A program made the translations under genes and the position numbers. 64,000 bases of DNA from Strongyloides papillosus (Eukaryota; Nematoda; Chromadorea; Rhabditida; Strongyloididae), in NCBI GenBank assembly GCA_005656395.1, contig SRSI01000003.1:434001-498000 (forward strand), read 5' to 3'. The notes under the pieces were generated by a model. It had not been told where the DNA came from. It saw only the letters and a list, made by a program, of their open reading frames with translations, and did not search any database. Shown here in pieces: positions 12,328 to 20,901 of the stretch (its first letter is position 1; each line of letters starts with the position of its first letter).

Positions 12328-12969
12328 ATTATTCAATACGTTTTAACTCCACGTTATTTAGATCGTAAATTTCTTTTATTCATACTTAATCAGTTCCAAA
12401 ATCGGACACCAGATTTAATGAAATATCTCTATTATAAAGAGGAAAATAGTCTGATCTGTAAACACTGTAAAACTAGCAGAATAATAAATGAATTTGAAGC
12501 ACCTATATTCAATATAAATATAAATGATATCAATAACATGAAAGATATGAATAGTGCAATAAAAGGGATGTTGGAATATGAAAAAGAAAGCGTTGCTCGT
12601 AAATGCCTATTATGCAACAAGATTTCAGAAAACATGACTAAGAAAAGAATTATAAGAAAATATCCAAAATATTTGTTTGTGGAAATAACAAAAAATATCA
12701 TGGATAAAGACCATCCAAATATGGGAATTGATTTTATATCCTCGAAAGATTCTGTGTATGTAAATGAATTCTTCACACCAAATACGCCGTATAAGTTGAA
12801 AGGATTCATTGCATACGAGAGATTTGGACGTAGAACAGGGCATTATTTAACCTTTATACGTAATGAAGATAAGTGGCATTGCCTTAATGATAGTCAAAAG
12901 CCTAAAGTAGTAAAAGAAAACAAATTGCCCACGAAGAAATGTACTATTTTGCTTTATGAAATGATTTAA
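12328..12969 (+). CDS. Ubiquitin-specific protease-like protein (peptidase C19), lacking the Cys box
   Basis: USP enzymes remove ubiquitin from proteins. The frame is open from 12328; the first Met is at 12418. Visible landmarks, in USP order, are RKFLLFILNQF (the usual helix after the QDA motif), a CKHC and CLLC pair matching the zinc-finger insertion, KYPKYLFVEI, then the His box GHYLTFIRNEDKWHCLND with the catalytic His and the Asn/Asp that follows, and the C-terminal strand ILLYEM. The N-terminal catalytic Cys box is not found upstream, so either a 5' exon is missed or the protein is a dead or captured fragment. It lies inside a TIR-bounded element, which suggests gene capture. The family call rests on the zinc ribbon and His box. 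Confidence 0.75.
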   Translation: MIQYVLTPRYLDRKFLLFILNQFQNRTPDLMKYLYYKEENSLICKHCKTSRIINEFEAPIFNININDINNMKDMNSAIKGMLEYEKESVARKCLLCNKISENMTKKRIIRKYPKYLFVEITKNIMDKDHPNMGIDFISSKDSVYVNEFFTPNTPYKLKGFIAYERFGRRTGHYLTFIRNEDKWHCLNDSQKPKVVKENKLPTKKCTILLYEMI

Positions 12970-13522
12970 ATAAAGATAAATTACTCATTTTTTTATGATA
13001 GTTAAATATAAATTTTATTCTATTTTGTTTTTGATTTTTATAATAAATACTATTTCATTATTCAAAAATATAATTACAGTTTCATTTTAATTTTAATAAT
13101 TTTATTTTACATTGGTGCATTTATTATAACTGTTAATATTGAGCTTTCTTTGTAATGTTTATTTTTAATTTGTGTAATAGATGTTTTATCATATCATTGT
13201 ACTTATAAAAATATAATTTCCTTACTTTTTCTTATTTTTTATTTTATTAAATTAAAAATATTGTATTCATAATACATTAATATACATTTGTATCATATAA
13301 ATATTGCCATCTTTGGAAGTTTGCATCATTTTTAAAATTTCGTCTTATTGCATAATTCATATATAATAAAAGGCTAAATATGTTAATAAGATAAGAAAAT
13401 GTGCCATAACTATGATATTAACACGGTTAAGGCACATTACAATACAAAATACTCATTGTTAATACACATTTTACCAATGTCGAAAAAAGCAAAATAGCCA
13501 GTGGTGAGCTGACGGGCCGCCA

Positions 13523-14066
13523 CAATATAGTATATAGTTTATCTTAAAAGTATTTTGGTAAAGTGTCTTACCATTGTATAATTATTAATATTCATAAATT
13601 AACATTAACCATTTATACTTAAGACAATGAATAAATTTACATATTACATATAATCTTATTTAAAATATGGAGGGAATATATTTTGATGAACTTCTTTTAT
13701 CGTTGGATTGAATACTGTTGTATCACAATTTAACGTTGATTTGTAAAATGTTGTATGATAAAATAGTTATATTATAACAAATTTTATATATTTAGTAAAT
13801 ATCATTTTTAGACATTTTAAATAATTATAAAAATGCAGAAGCTCTTGATAGTAATACATGAAGTCTTATTAATAATATTATTTTATAATGTAAAAACGAT
13901 ATACAATCGAAAAATTCTGATAATTGTACAATGCATTATTCATAGTAATTGCTTTTTAATTACTACACAAGGTACAAAATTTTTTAAACATCATACCAAG
14001 AAATAAAATATTTAAAAGAGTTAATTGTAGATAACATTTTTACATTACTAAAAAAATAAAAACACA
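13523..14066. other. AT-rich spacer, nothing recognised
   Basis: No open frame, RNA gene or repeat was seen. Confidence 0.6.
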
Positions 14067-14623
14067 TTAACGTGACAAAAATAGTTGTCTTGCCAAGCGA
14101 TTCATCAAAACTCCTAATTTATTCTGACCGCGTATTTGATTGTAGATAATGTTGCTAGAGATATTTCTTATGTTGGCGCCCCAAAAAGGATGTCCTGAGT
14201 TCTCGATGAAATATTTGGGTTTATTTCCGCATAAATAGCACTTTTTCAAATATGCTCTTAATTCGGGGTCTTGGAACTTCATGATTAATCCTTTATACGT
14301 GATTTCTTCTCTGACCATATTCCACTCGTCGTCATTATAATTGCGGATCTGTCTGGCTAAACGTTTTACTGCAAGGGCTGTTGGTGCTTTAAGAATTCTG
14401 TGAGCGGTAGCTGTATCATTAAAAAAAATTGCTTTTTTGTATTGGAAAAAATGTTCCATTGTTAAAAATTGAGTACCATCCTCATCATAGAATTTTTTTT
14501 CAAAAAAATTGCTTAGTTGACTAACTTTGCCTTTGAAGATTACATAATCTCCATTAACAATAGTGTAGGATTTACCTTAATTAATTATAAATTTAATAAT
14601 CTTCAAAACTTACAAGTTTGCAT
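14067..14623 (-). CDS. NADAR-domain protein (YbiA/DUF1768 family)
   Basis: NADAR proteins act on ADP-ribose derivatives; members studied elsewhere remove ADP-ribose from guanine in nucleic acids. Two exons give 172 residues. Exon 1 is only 10 nt (14623-14614); the 38-bp intron (14613-14576) starts GTAAGT and ends AATTAAG; exon 2 is 14575-14067 and the phases fit. The whole domain is visible: LSNFFEKKF, then MEHFFQYKKA (the conserved Glu and Gln), then ILKAPTALAVKRLARQI, NDDEWNMVREEI, LIMKFQDPELRAYL, FWGANI and LGVLMNRLARQL. One oddity: the usual E-x-S-P-Y-D-x-x-W-G reads ENSGHPFWG, one residue shorter and without the Asp, so activity is doubtful. It lies next to the unknown gene at 15232-16200 and is probably cargo of the large Helitron. 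Confidence 0.85.
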
Positions 14624-15231
14624 TTTTGATAGAAAAATTAAAAATACTCAAGTAAAGAAATTTGATAATTTATTTTAATGATGGTGTTGCTGATAATGTA
14701 TGAATTAAATGAAATGCAAAAAACGTACATGTGTTTTGAAATGATATGATTTACGAAAGGTAAAAGGTTAATTCCTATATGTGTTATTTTTTACCTCTTT
14801 AATATGTTACCATGTATATCAGTTTTTATCAAAGTACATAATTCATCTTTTAAAGTATAATATATAACGATAGGCAGATATTTAGGAATAAAAATCAGTT
14901 GATTATATTTATATTATAATTAAATTAATTAGATAATTATCATAATTACAATATATGTATTTATCATCCATAAAATTATTTAAATGAATTGGATTATATA
15001 CAGTAATAATAAATACATCTTTGTTTAAAATAAATAAATTTTTCAACATTTAAAATTCTCTAGAAATGTGTTTTTGGTTATTTTGTAGAGATTATAAATC
15101 ATACAGAAAATAAGGTATCATTTATTCTTTCCTATAGTCGTTGTAGAAATTCAAATTACATCAACAAATATCTTATTATTACTTATTTTAAAATAATGAT
15201 ATATTAAGCTTACATTTATGGTATGTATAAT
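14624..15231. other. AT-rich spacer between two minus-strand genes
   Basis: This lies 5' of the NADAR gene and 3' of the unknown gene. Nothing else was recognised. Confidence 0.5.
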
Positions 15232-16200
15232 TTATACTTTTTTAATATTTGTCATATTATCTACGACTTCGTATAAATGATTCAAATTAAATAAATGTCT
15301 TACTAACTCAAGTTTAGTTGTTCCCAAGAAATTTTTGATAATTTCAATTTCAACTTTATTATTTTTAGATGATAAAATTCCTAATTCAATTGCACTTATG
15401 ACATCTGAAGTTTTCAATTGATTTGAATCTTGGTAATTATTATATCTACCAAATAATGTTGTCTCTGGAAGCCACTTTTTAAGTTCATTACTGCAAATTT
15501 GATATTTCCTGCATTTTCTTAAAAAAAATTTTAAAGTTTTTTCTGGTCTACTGCGTGGTGTACTATCACAACTACCTGAAGATATTGAAGCAAGAGATAA
15601 AGACTGTGAAATGTCATCATAAACGTAAGTTTTCTTGAATGATAACAAAGGAAAATTACTTTTTCCTTTAGAAAGAATAAAATCCTCAGAATTAAATAAA
15701 TCTACATTTAAAGCCCTTCTAAAAATATACATTTCTTTATAAAAATGATCCATATACTCAGAAAAGTTATATAACTTATGAATTTCTTGTAATATAAATT
15801 CATTGATAATTCCGTTCGTTGCCTCATAAGTTAAAAAGACAAGTAATCCTTTATAGTCAACATTATCGTTGATTTCTTGTAAACGTATTTTGAGTTCTTC
15901 CTATACAGAGATTGTTAATATATTAATAATATAACTTACATTTTTTACTCTCATTTTTACTTGATTATTAATATTCTTTATAAAAACATAATTATTATCG
16001 TCATCCAATAATAAATAATTAGCAAGTGTTACAAATCTTGAAACATTTATAGATTCGAAATTAAAAATTTCGCTTTTTTTATATAGACACTTTTTAAGTT
16101 CGTCCAACTTAATATTAAATCCTGTTCCAGTAACATTTGCATCAAATCCATTAAAATTAATATTGAATAGATTAGAAATAGTAGATTTCATATTGTACAT
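15232..16200 (-). CDS. Helitron-associated protein of unknown family, copy A
   Basis: I do not recognise a family. Two exons: exon 1 from Met at 16191 (or 16200) to 15940, intron 15939-15901 (GTAAGT to GTATAG), exon 2 15900-15232; about 306 residues. It is clearly paralogous to the gene at 28613-29613. They share the N-terminal pattern FNINFNG then ELKK and LDDD, the start of exon 2 (VDYKGLLVF against SDYEGLLVF, then GIINEFILQEI against GVINGYVLEEI), and a C-terminal block of about 55 residues (VISAIELG, then KNFLGTTKLELVRHL, ending NMTNIKK). The intron position is also conserved. The middle is Ser-rich and variable. The C-terminal block looks helical and may bind a partner or DNA; this is a guess. 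Confidence 0.8.
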
Positions 16201-16686
16201 AAAATATATTTATGTTACAATAATATTTTTATTATTACTTTTTATAGATTTGACTATATATAAATATAAGATTTAGTTTGAAAGCAGCTATATAAATTTA
16301 TTGTTACTGAATAGCTACCAAAAGGCATTCCAAATAATAGAAATTTTATATGCATAACTCCAAAAAGGTATAACTATTAATTTATATGATTAATAAACAT
16401 TTATTTATATAATTATTAGCTAATAATTTATATAATTATTTAAGTATTAAAATAAGTGAATAAAATAATTTAAAATTATATGTTTGCACAATAACTTTGT
16501 CATTAAAAAAAGAATTGATATGAAAAATCATCATTGCTTTATACGTTTGTCTTTTTGAATATCTAAAAGTATGATGAGTGACAAATTAAAAAAATGCATA
16601 TTACAAAAATTTTATGTAAATTATTTTAAATGTACCTATTAATTTTAAGTATTCTATCAATAGATTAAATTTAAATTTATTCACTT

Positions 16687-16810
16687 AGTTGGAATTTTAT
16701 TCCAATCTGTCTCTTAGAGGGATAATTTCCCAGTTTTTAACCTAATTTTCATTCATCTCATTTTATTTCATTCATTCATTCATTCATTCGCTTTAATAAA
16801 AATTTTAACT
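16687..16810 (+). repeat. LTR, left copy (124 bp)
   Basis: It is nearly identical to 20440-20559 and contains a short CATT microsatellite with one more repeat than the right copy. Confidence 0.85.
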
Positions 16811-16881
16811 ATTGTGCAAGCCGAAATTCTGTACAATAGTTACGTCTACACTCTACGGTCCCGAACAACTGTAGCCACATC

Positions 16882-17964
16882 ATGTCGTATTCTATATCTA
16901 CCAGAGCCTCCGAGCTATCAAACATGAAAACGGAGAAACTCAAAGCCATATGCACTGTCAAATCCCTAACCAAAGCAGCTCTTGTTCGTTTCATATTGGA
17001 ACAAGAACTTCCAAACATCTTTACCGTGAGAATCCGCCAAGAAATTGAAGCCCTTTTCGGTACCATGATTTCCATCCCGAATCCCGACGCGACTGCATTT
17101 GCCCGCAACTACGTTCTCGCCGCGAATGAACTACTGTATGATGAAACGTGGAATAATGTCAACGATCCCAATCTAGATAATGATGATGAAGATACTAAAG
17201 ATTTTTCCCGTGTATTGCAATCTCCTCATGTCAATTTATCGTCAACTTCCCGAATCCATTCTCACAATTGTTTTTCAGATCCAGATATGTCAGCTACAAC
17301 ACCAACAGTTCCACAAACGATCACTGAGACGCCTGCATACAAGAAGGAATGGTCTTTCTACTCTTGGGTATCCAATCTTGAAACGGAATTCCAGTTGAAG
17401 AACATTACAGACGATGAAACCAAACGCAAATGGCTCCAACTCAAGTTCGGTATGGACAATGCCCACATCGCCCCACTTGCTTCCAACTTCACAAGTTACG
17501 ATGCTTTCAAGGCCACCCTTGCTTCAAGACTTCCTCGTGACAAATCAGATACAGAGAAGGTAGTACAGTTTGGATTACATAAACCAACTCTCACCAGACG
17601 TGGTCTTGAATCCCTGGCAACTCTTACCCTCTCCACGTTCAATGACAAGTCGGAAACCTACATCGTAAGTGAATTCTGTGGTAAAATCTTACGTGAACCA
17701 TTGACTTCTCTTCAGAGATACGTCGTCGAAGGTGCTACAAGTGAGATCCTCATGGATGCATTGGAGAAGATCGTCAAAGCCTTTCCCGAGACCGCCAAAC
17801 CTACTTCCACCCGTACTTCATCTAAATGCACGTTCTGTGGATTCCCTGGACATTCGGAATCAGTCTGTAGAATCAAGGAGAAGAATCTTCCTCAAAAAGA
17901 TTACTACTCTGAGAAACTCGCCCGTCAAAACGTTGTGAAAACTAAAGCCGTCTCGGAAAACTAA
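16882..17964 (+). CDS. Gag-like protein with CCHC zinc knuckle
   Basis: This 360-residue protein would form the retrotransposon particle. It starts MSYSIS 72 bp inside the left LTR. A single zinc knuckle, CTFCGFPGHSESVC, lies near residues 314-327; it fits C-x2-C-x4-H-x4-C and should bind the element's RNA. The middle has the Trp-containing pattern common in Ty3 gag (WSFYSWVSNLETEF, KRKWLQLKFG). Codons end in C or G far more often than in neighbouring genes. The frame overlaps the pol frame by about 19 nt, and pol lies in the -1 frame. Confidence 0.85.
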   Translation: MSYSISTRASELSNMKTEKLKAICTVKSLTKAALVRFILEQELPNIFTVRIRQEIEALFGTMISIPNPDATAFARNYVLAANELLYDETWNNVNDPNLDNDDEDTKDFSRVLQSPHVNLSSTSRIHSHNCFSDPDMSATTPTVPQTITETPAYKKEWSFYSWVSNLETEFQLKNITDDETKRKWLQLKFGMDNAHIAPLASNFTSYDAFKATLASRLPRDKSDTEKVVQFGLHKPTLTRRGLESLATLTLSTFNDKSETYIVSEFCGKILREPLTSLQRYVVEGATSEILMDALEKIVKAFPETAKPTSTRTSSKCTFCGFPGHSESVCRIKEKNLPQKDYYSEKLARQNVVKTKAVSEN

Positions 17965-20498
17965 GTAACCTGGAGGAAACTGTCCAGGAACTAAATAATA
18001 CTGAATGCGCACCCTTCAAAGAACTCATCTCAATTTGTGACATCAACGTAATCTCTCCTTTTGAATCTACTGAAACTCCTGCCCTCTTTGATCCTGGAGC
18101 TACTGATTCTATAATCTCCACTAACATGGCGAAGCTTCTCAAGATCGACTTGGATTTAACACCTATTCCCGTCCGGTATGCTGACTCCCAATCCGACGCT
18201 TTTAGAGCTAAAGAATCTGTGATCTTCAAATTTGGGGATAGGAGCGTCAAGACAAAACCACTAGTCATGAAATGCAGTAGGCAAGTCATCATCGGCCAGG
18301 ATGAACTCAAAGGATTAAATGTCTCACTTCACTACAGCAACCACGGCGTAGAAATCAACTCTATCATCTCCAAATGTTCCCTTGTTGAAGACATCAAATC
18401 CCAGCATAGCAGTATCATGAGCAGCCATCGTTCCGACATCGGCACGTGCAAGAATTATGCCCCACGTGTACAATTCATCAAGGAAGACCTTTCGTCTAAC
18501 CCTCGTTATGATCCAAACCCAAAATTGCTCAATACCTTACGTGAAGAATATCTCAAAATGGTTGAATTTCGTCACATCATCCCTGTCTCTGCGTCCAACA
18601 AGATGCCAAAGTACATCTGTAACATCGTGCCGGTTAAGAAAAAGAACGATGGTCTTCGTATCACATGTGATTTACACAAGGTCAATGAGATTCTGGAACC
18701 ACTTCACTACTCCTCTCCAAAATTATGCCCCTACTTGATGCATTTCTCTGGATATGACTTTATCTCAAAATTGGACTTGTTATCATCCTATTCTCGGATG
18801 ACGAACCATCCTGATGTTCAACAAATCATTGGCGACCGTTTCAACAACAACATCTTCGTGATTCCCCGTTTGACCATGGACAGAATAAATTCCAGTTCCA
18901 TTTTCCAAGCTGTGTTTTACCAGACTCTCCAAGATACTGCCACCGCTACATATCAAGACGACGCCTGGATATTCACACCTGAAACCTATGAACAACACAA
19001 GTCGGAGGTGCTCAAAATGTGTCATGCTCTCAAACATCACGGCCTCAAAATCAACGGTGATAATTGCCAATTCGCTGCGACTGAGATAGAGATATTGGGA
19101 CATCAAATCACTCGCTCTGGAACACGTACCACTTCGAAGTTTGTCAAAGTCATCTCAGCTTTTCCAATACCACACAACATCTATCAACTTAGAAAGTTTA
19201 GAAACATATTCACTTTTAGGAAAAGAAACTTTTCCGACATCATGGAAGAGGAACGTCTGATTGATAAATGCATTGGTAATACTTCGAAATCCGGCGGAAA
19301 GTCCTCAACCAACATCAGCAGCGAGGTAGTGGATGCAGTGAAATCAATCCAGTTGCTGGCGCTCCAAACCACATCCCTGGCTTACCCTAAGCACTCCCTC
19401 ACGTTCATCCTGTTCATTGATGCCTCTCTTCAAGGTACATGTGCTAGTCTTTCTCAACCATCTTCTGTTCACTTCATTGTTTCAAAACTTTTCTCAGAAC
19501 CATTCCACTGTGTAGCCCTGTACTCAAAGAAGCATGAATCCAATGACGTCCCTCCAATCGTGGCTCTGGAACTCAAGGCAATATCCGTTTCCCTCTCACA
19601 TTTTGGCAAAACGATTATCGCGTACCCCATTCACGTATACTCGGACCACAACAACCTTTTGACCATCATCCAGGAATCCACTTCACTGCCGTATGGAAAA
19701 TACATCTACAACATCCTGTGTTTTAGCCCATCGTCCATCAACTATCTCCCAGGCAGCAAAAATTGTCTCGCCGATTCCTTGTCCCGTGCTCACCTGGAGG
19801 AAGAGAAAGAAAAGGCAGAGTTCAACTACATTGAATCTTCCCTTCCTGAAACAAAAGGAGACAACATCATCCAAGACACGGCCCACCAACACTACAAGGA
19901 AGTACACTGCAACCTATCCCACATATGCTTGGCCAAGGTTCATGCGATCTCCATACAGTCTCTCATCAAAACGTTCCACAAGAAAGTCACAATCAAGAAT
20001 ATCTTCAAGTCTCTCAATCGTCTCATCGAAAGGTGCAGTATATGTCGTGAGAACAACACATTAAAAAGAAGAAAGATTCCTGACTGTGAGGACATCATTG
20101 AATCGGAATCATACAGTCCAAACCCTCTGTCACTTTCTTCGGTGTCACCAAACAGAACAATCTACGGTCATAAAGTTTTGAATCTCAGCGCACGTGACCC
20201 GGTCACTCAGTATCCTCAAGCCAAAGACTCTCAAAGGATCTACATGAACATTGAGAAATCTCCCCGTGCATTCATTGTCAAGTACTCTAGAAGCCGTAAC
20301 ATTGCCAAATCATCTGATGCTTTTACAACTCAGATCAGATCTCTGTTCAAATACCGCGTGCCTGAAGTCAATGAAGGGCAAGTAACTGGCGCCCCGACAA
20401 AAGACTTCTATCGTTCAGGAGGACCCGGGAGGAAAGAAGAGTTGGAATTTTATTCCAATCTGTCTCTTAGAGGGATAATTTCCCAGTTTTTAACCTAA
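17946..20498 (+). CDS. Pol: protease, reverse transcriptase, RNase H, integrase zinc-binding domain only
   Basis: The frame opens at 17946 (first Met 18126). In order: aspartic protease (ALFDPGATDSI, with DPGA for the usual DTGA/DSGA), reverse transcriptase with YQDDAWIF as the YxDD box, RNase H (FIDASLQG, then VALELKAIS and VYSDHNN), and the integrase zinc-binding motif (H residues in HYKEVHCNLSHICL, then CSIC). The integrase catalytic core with its three acidic residues is absent. Instead about 150 residues of unknown character run to the stop, which lies inside the right LTR. The reverse transcriptase also lacks the usual LPFGL box, with IPRLTMDRINSSS in its place. The long open frame without stops suggests recent activity in trans, or a recent deletion. 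Confidence 0.85.
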   Translation, partial: SRLGKLSNLEETVQELNNTECAPFKELISICDINVISPFESTETPALFDPGATDSIISTNMAKLLKIDLDLTPIPVRYADSQSDAFRAKESVIFKFGDRSVKTKPLVMKCSRQVIIGQDELKGLNVSLHYSNHGVEINSIISKCSLVEDIKSQHSSIMSSHRSDIGTCKNYAPRVQFIKEDLSSNPRYDPNPKLLNTLREEYLKMVEFRHIIPVSASNKMPKYICNIVPVKKKNDGLRITCDLHKVNEILEPLHYSSPKLCPYLMHFSGYDFISKLDLLSSYSRMTNHPDVQQIIGDRFNNNIFVIPRLTMDRINSSSIFQAVFYQTLQDTATATYQDDAWIFTPETYEQHKSEVLKMCHALKHHGLKINGDNCQFAATEIEILGHQITRSGTRTTSKFVKVISAFPIPHNIYQLRKFRNIFTFRKRNFSDIMEEERLIDKCIGNTSKSGGKSSTNISSEVVDAVKSIQLLALQTTSLAYPKHSLTFILFIDASLQGTCASLSQPSSVHFIVSKLFSEPFHCVALYSKKHESNDVPPIVALELKAISVSLSHFGKTIIAYPIHVYSDHNNLLTIIQESTSLPYGKYIYNILCFSPSSINYLPGSKNCLADSLSRAHLEEEKEKAEFNYIESSLPETKGDNIIQDTAHQHYKEVHCNLSHICLAKVHAISIQSLIKTFHKKVTIKNIFKSLNRLIERCSICRENNTLKRRKIPDCEDIIESESYSPNPLSLSSVSPNRTIYGHKVLNLSARDPVTQYPQAKDSQRIYMNIEKSPRAFIVKYSRSRNIAKSSDAFTTQIRSLFKYRVPEVNEGQVTGAPTKDFYRSGGPGRKEELEFYSNLSLRGIISQFLT
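17955..17961 (+). promoter_or_regulatory. Candidate -1 frameshift site GGAAAAC
   Basis: The gag stop TAA follows immediately. The -1 frame is open only from 17946, so the switch from gag to pol has to occur within 17946-17961. GGAAAAC is an imperfect slippery heptamer (G GAA AAC). Function is inferred. Confidence 0.4.
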
Positions 20499-20559
20499 TT
20501 TTCATTCATCTCATCTTATTTCATTCATTCATTCGTTCGCTTTAATAAAAATTTTAACT
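20440..20559 (+). repeat. LTR, right copy (120 bp)
   Basis: See the left copy. It is preceded by the polypurine tract at about 20427-20439 and contains the last codons of pol. Confidence 0.85.
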
Positions 20560-20901
20560 CAATTGTTATATTCTTTTTAAAGTCATAGAATACAATTTTC
20601 GAACACATTACGATTACCCGTTATTCTATTAATTTTATTATTAATAAAATTTTTAAACATAATCTTGACTTATAAAGCATACATATTTTCAAATAAAACT
20701 TCCCTATTACAAAATATCATATGTTTTAATTTTATTAAAATAGATTATTTCCATAAAAAAAATTAATTTAATTATAATAATTTCAACTTTTTGCAAACAC
20801 ATTTATATATTTTTTTAATTATGATTAACTCTTACTTAATTTCGCATATGTTATTGCAATTGTAAAAATGTAAATTGTAAAATGATTATTTTAATTTTAG
20901 A

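Larger units (their letters stand above)
11488..13522. mobile_element. Inverted-repeat element carrying a USP-like gene
   Basis: The left end (about 11488-11562) and right end (about 13478-13522) are inverted copies. Both contain a GTCAGSTCACCACT-like block and the block GGCTATTTTGCTTTTTTCGAC. The left copy has about 29 extra bases between the two blocks. Subterminal tandem repeats (11625-11945) are built from the same AAAAAAGCAAAATAG sequence. The only gene inside is the USP-like frame at 12328-12969; no transposase was found, so the element would be non-autonomous. Confidence 0.6.
16687..20559 (+). mobile_element. GC-rich Ty3-like LTR retrotransposon without integrase core
   Basis: Direct repeats at 16687-16810 and 20440-20559 bound a gag frame and a pol frame. 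The LTRs begin AGTTGG and end TTAACT (not TG..CA) and start with the palindrome TTGGAATTTTATTCCAA. They differ mainly in the number of CATT repeats. A purine tract (GGGAGGAAAGAAG) directly precedes the right LTR. The 5 bp outside are CACTT on the left and CAATT on the right, a possible mutated target duplication. Coding GC is much higher than in the neighbours: 27 of 60 bases in 17821-17880. No primer-binding site starting TGG follows the left LTR. Confidence 0.85.

Noticed and set aside
12432..12809. A 125-codon minus-strand frame rich in Phe and Ile
   Set aside because: It is the complement of the USP-like gene; the plus strand has zinc pairs and a His box.
16687..20559. GC-rich segment as bacterial contamination
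   Set aside because: It is a Ty3-like retroelement with LTRs embedded in nematode-like DNA.
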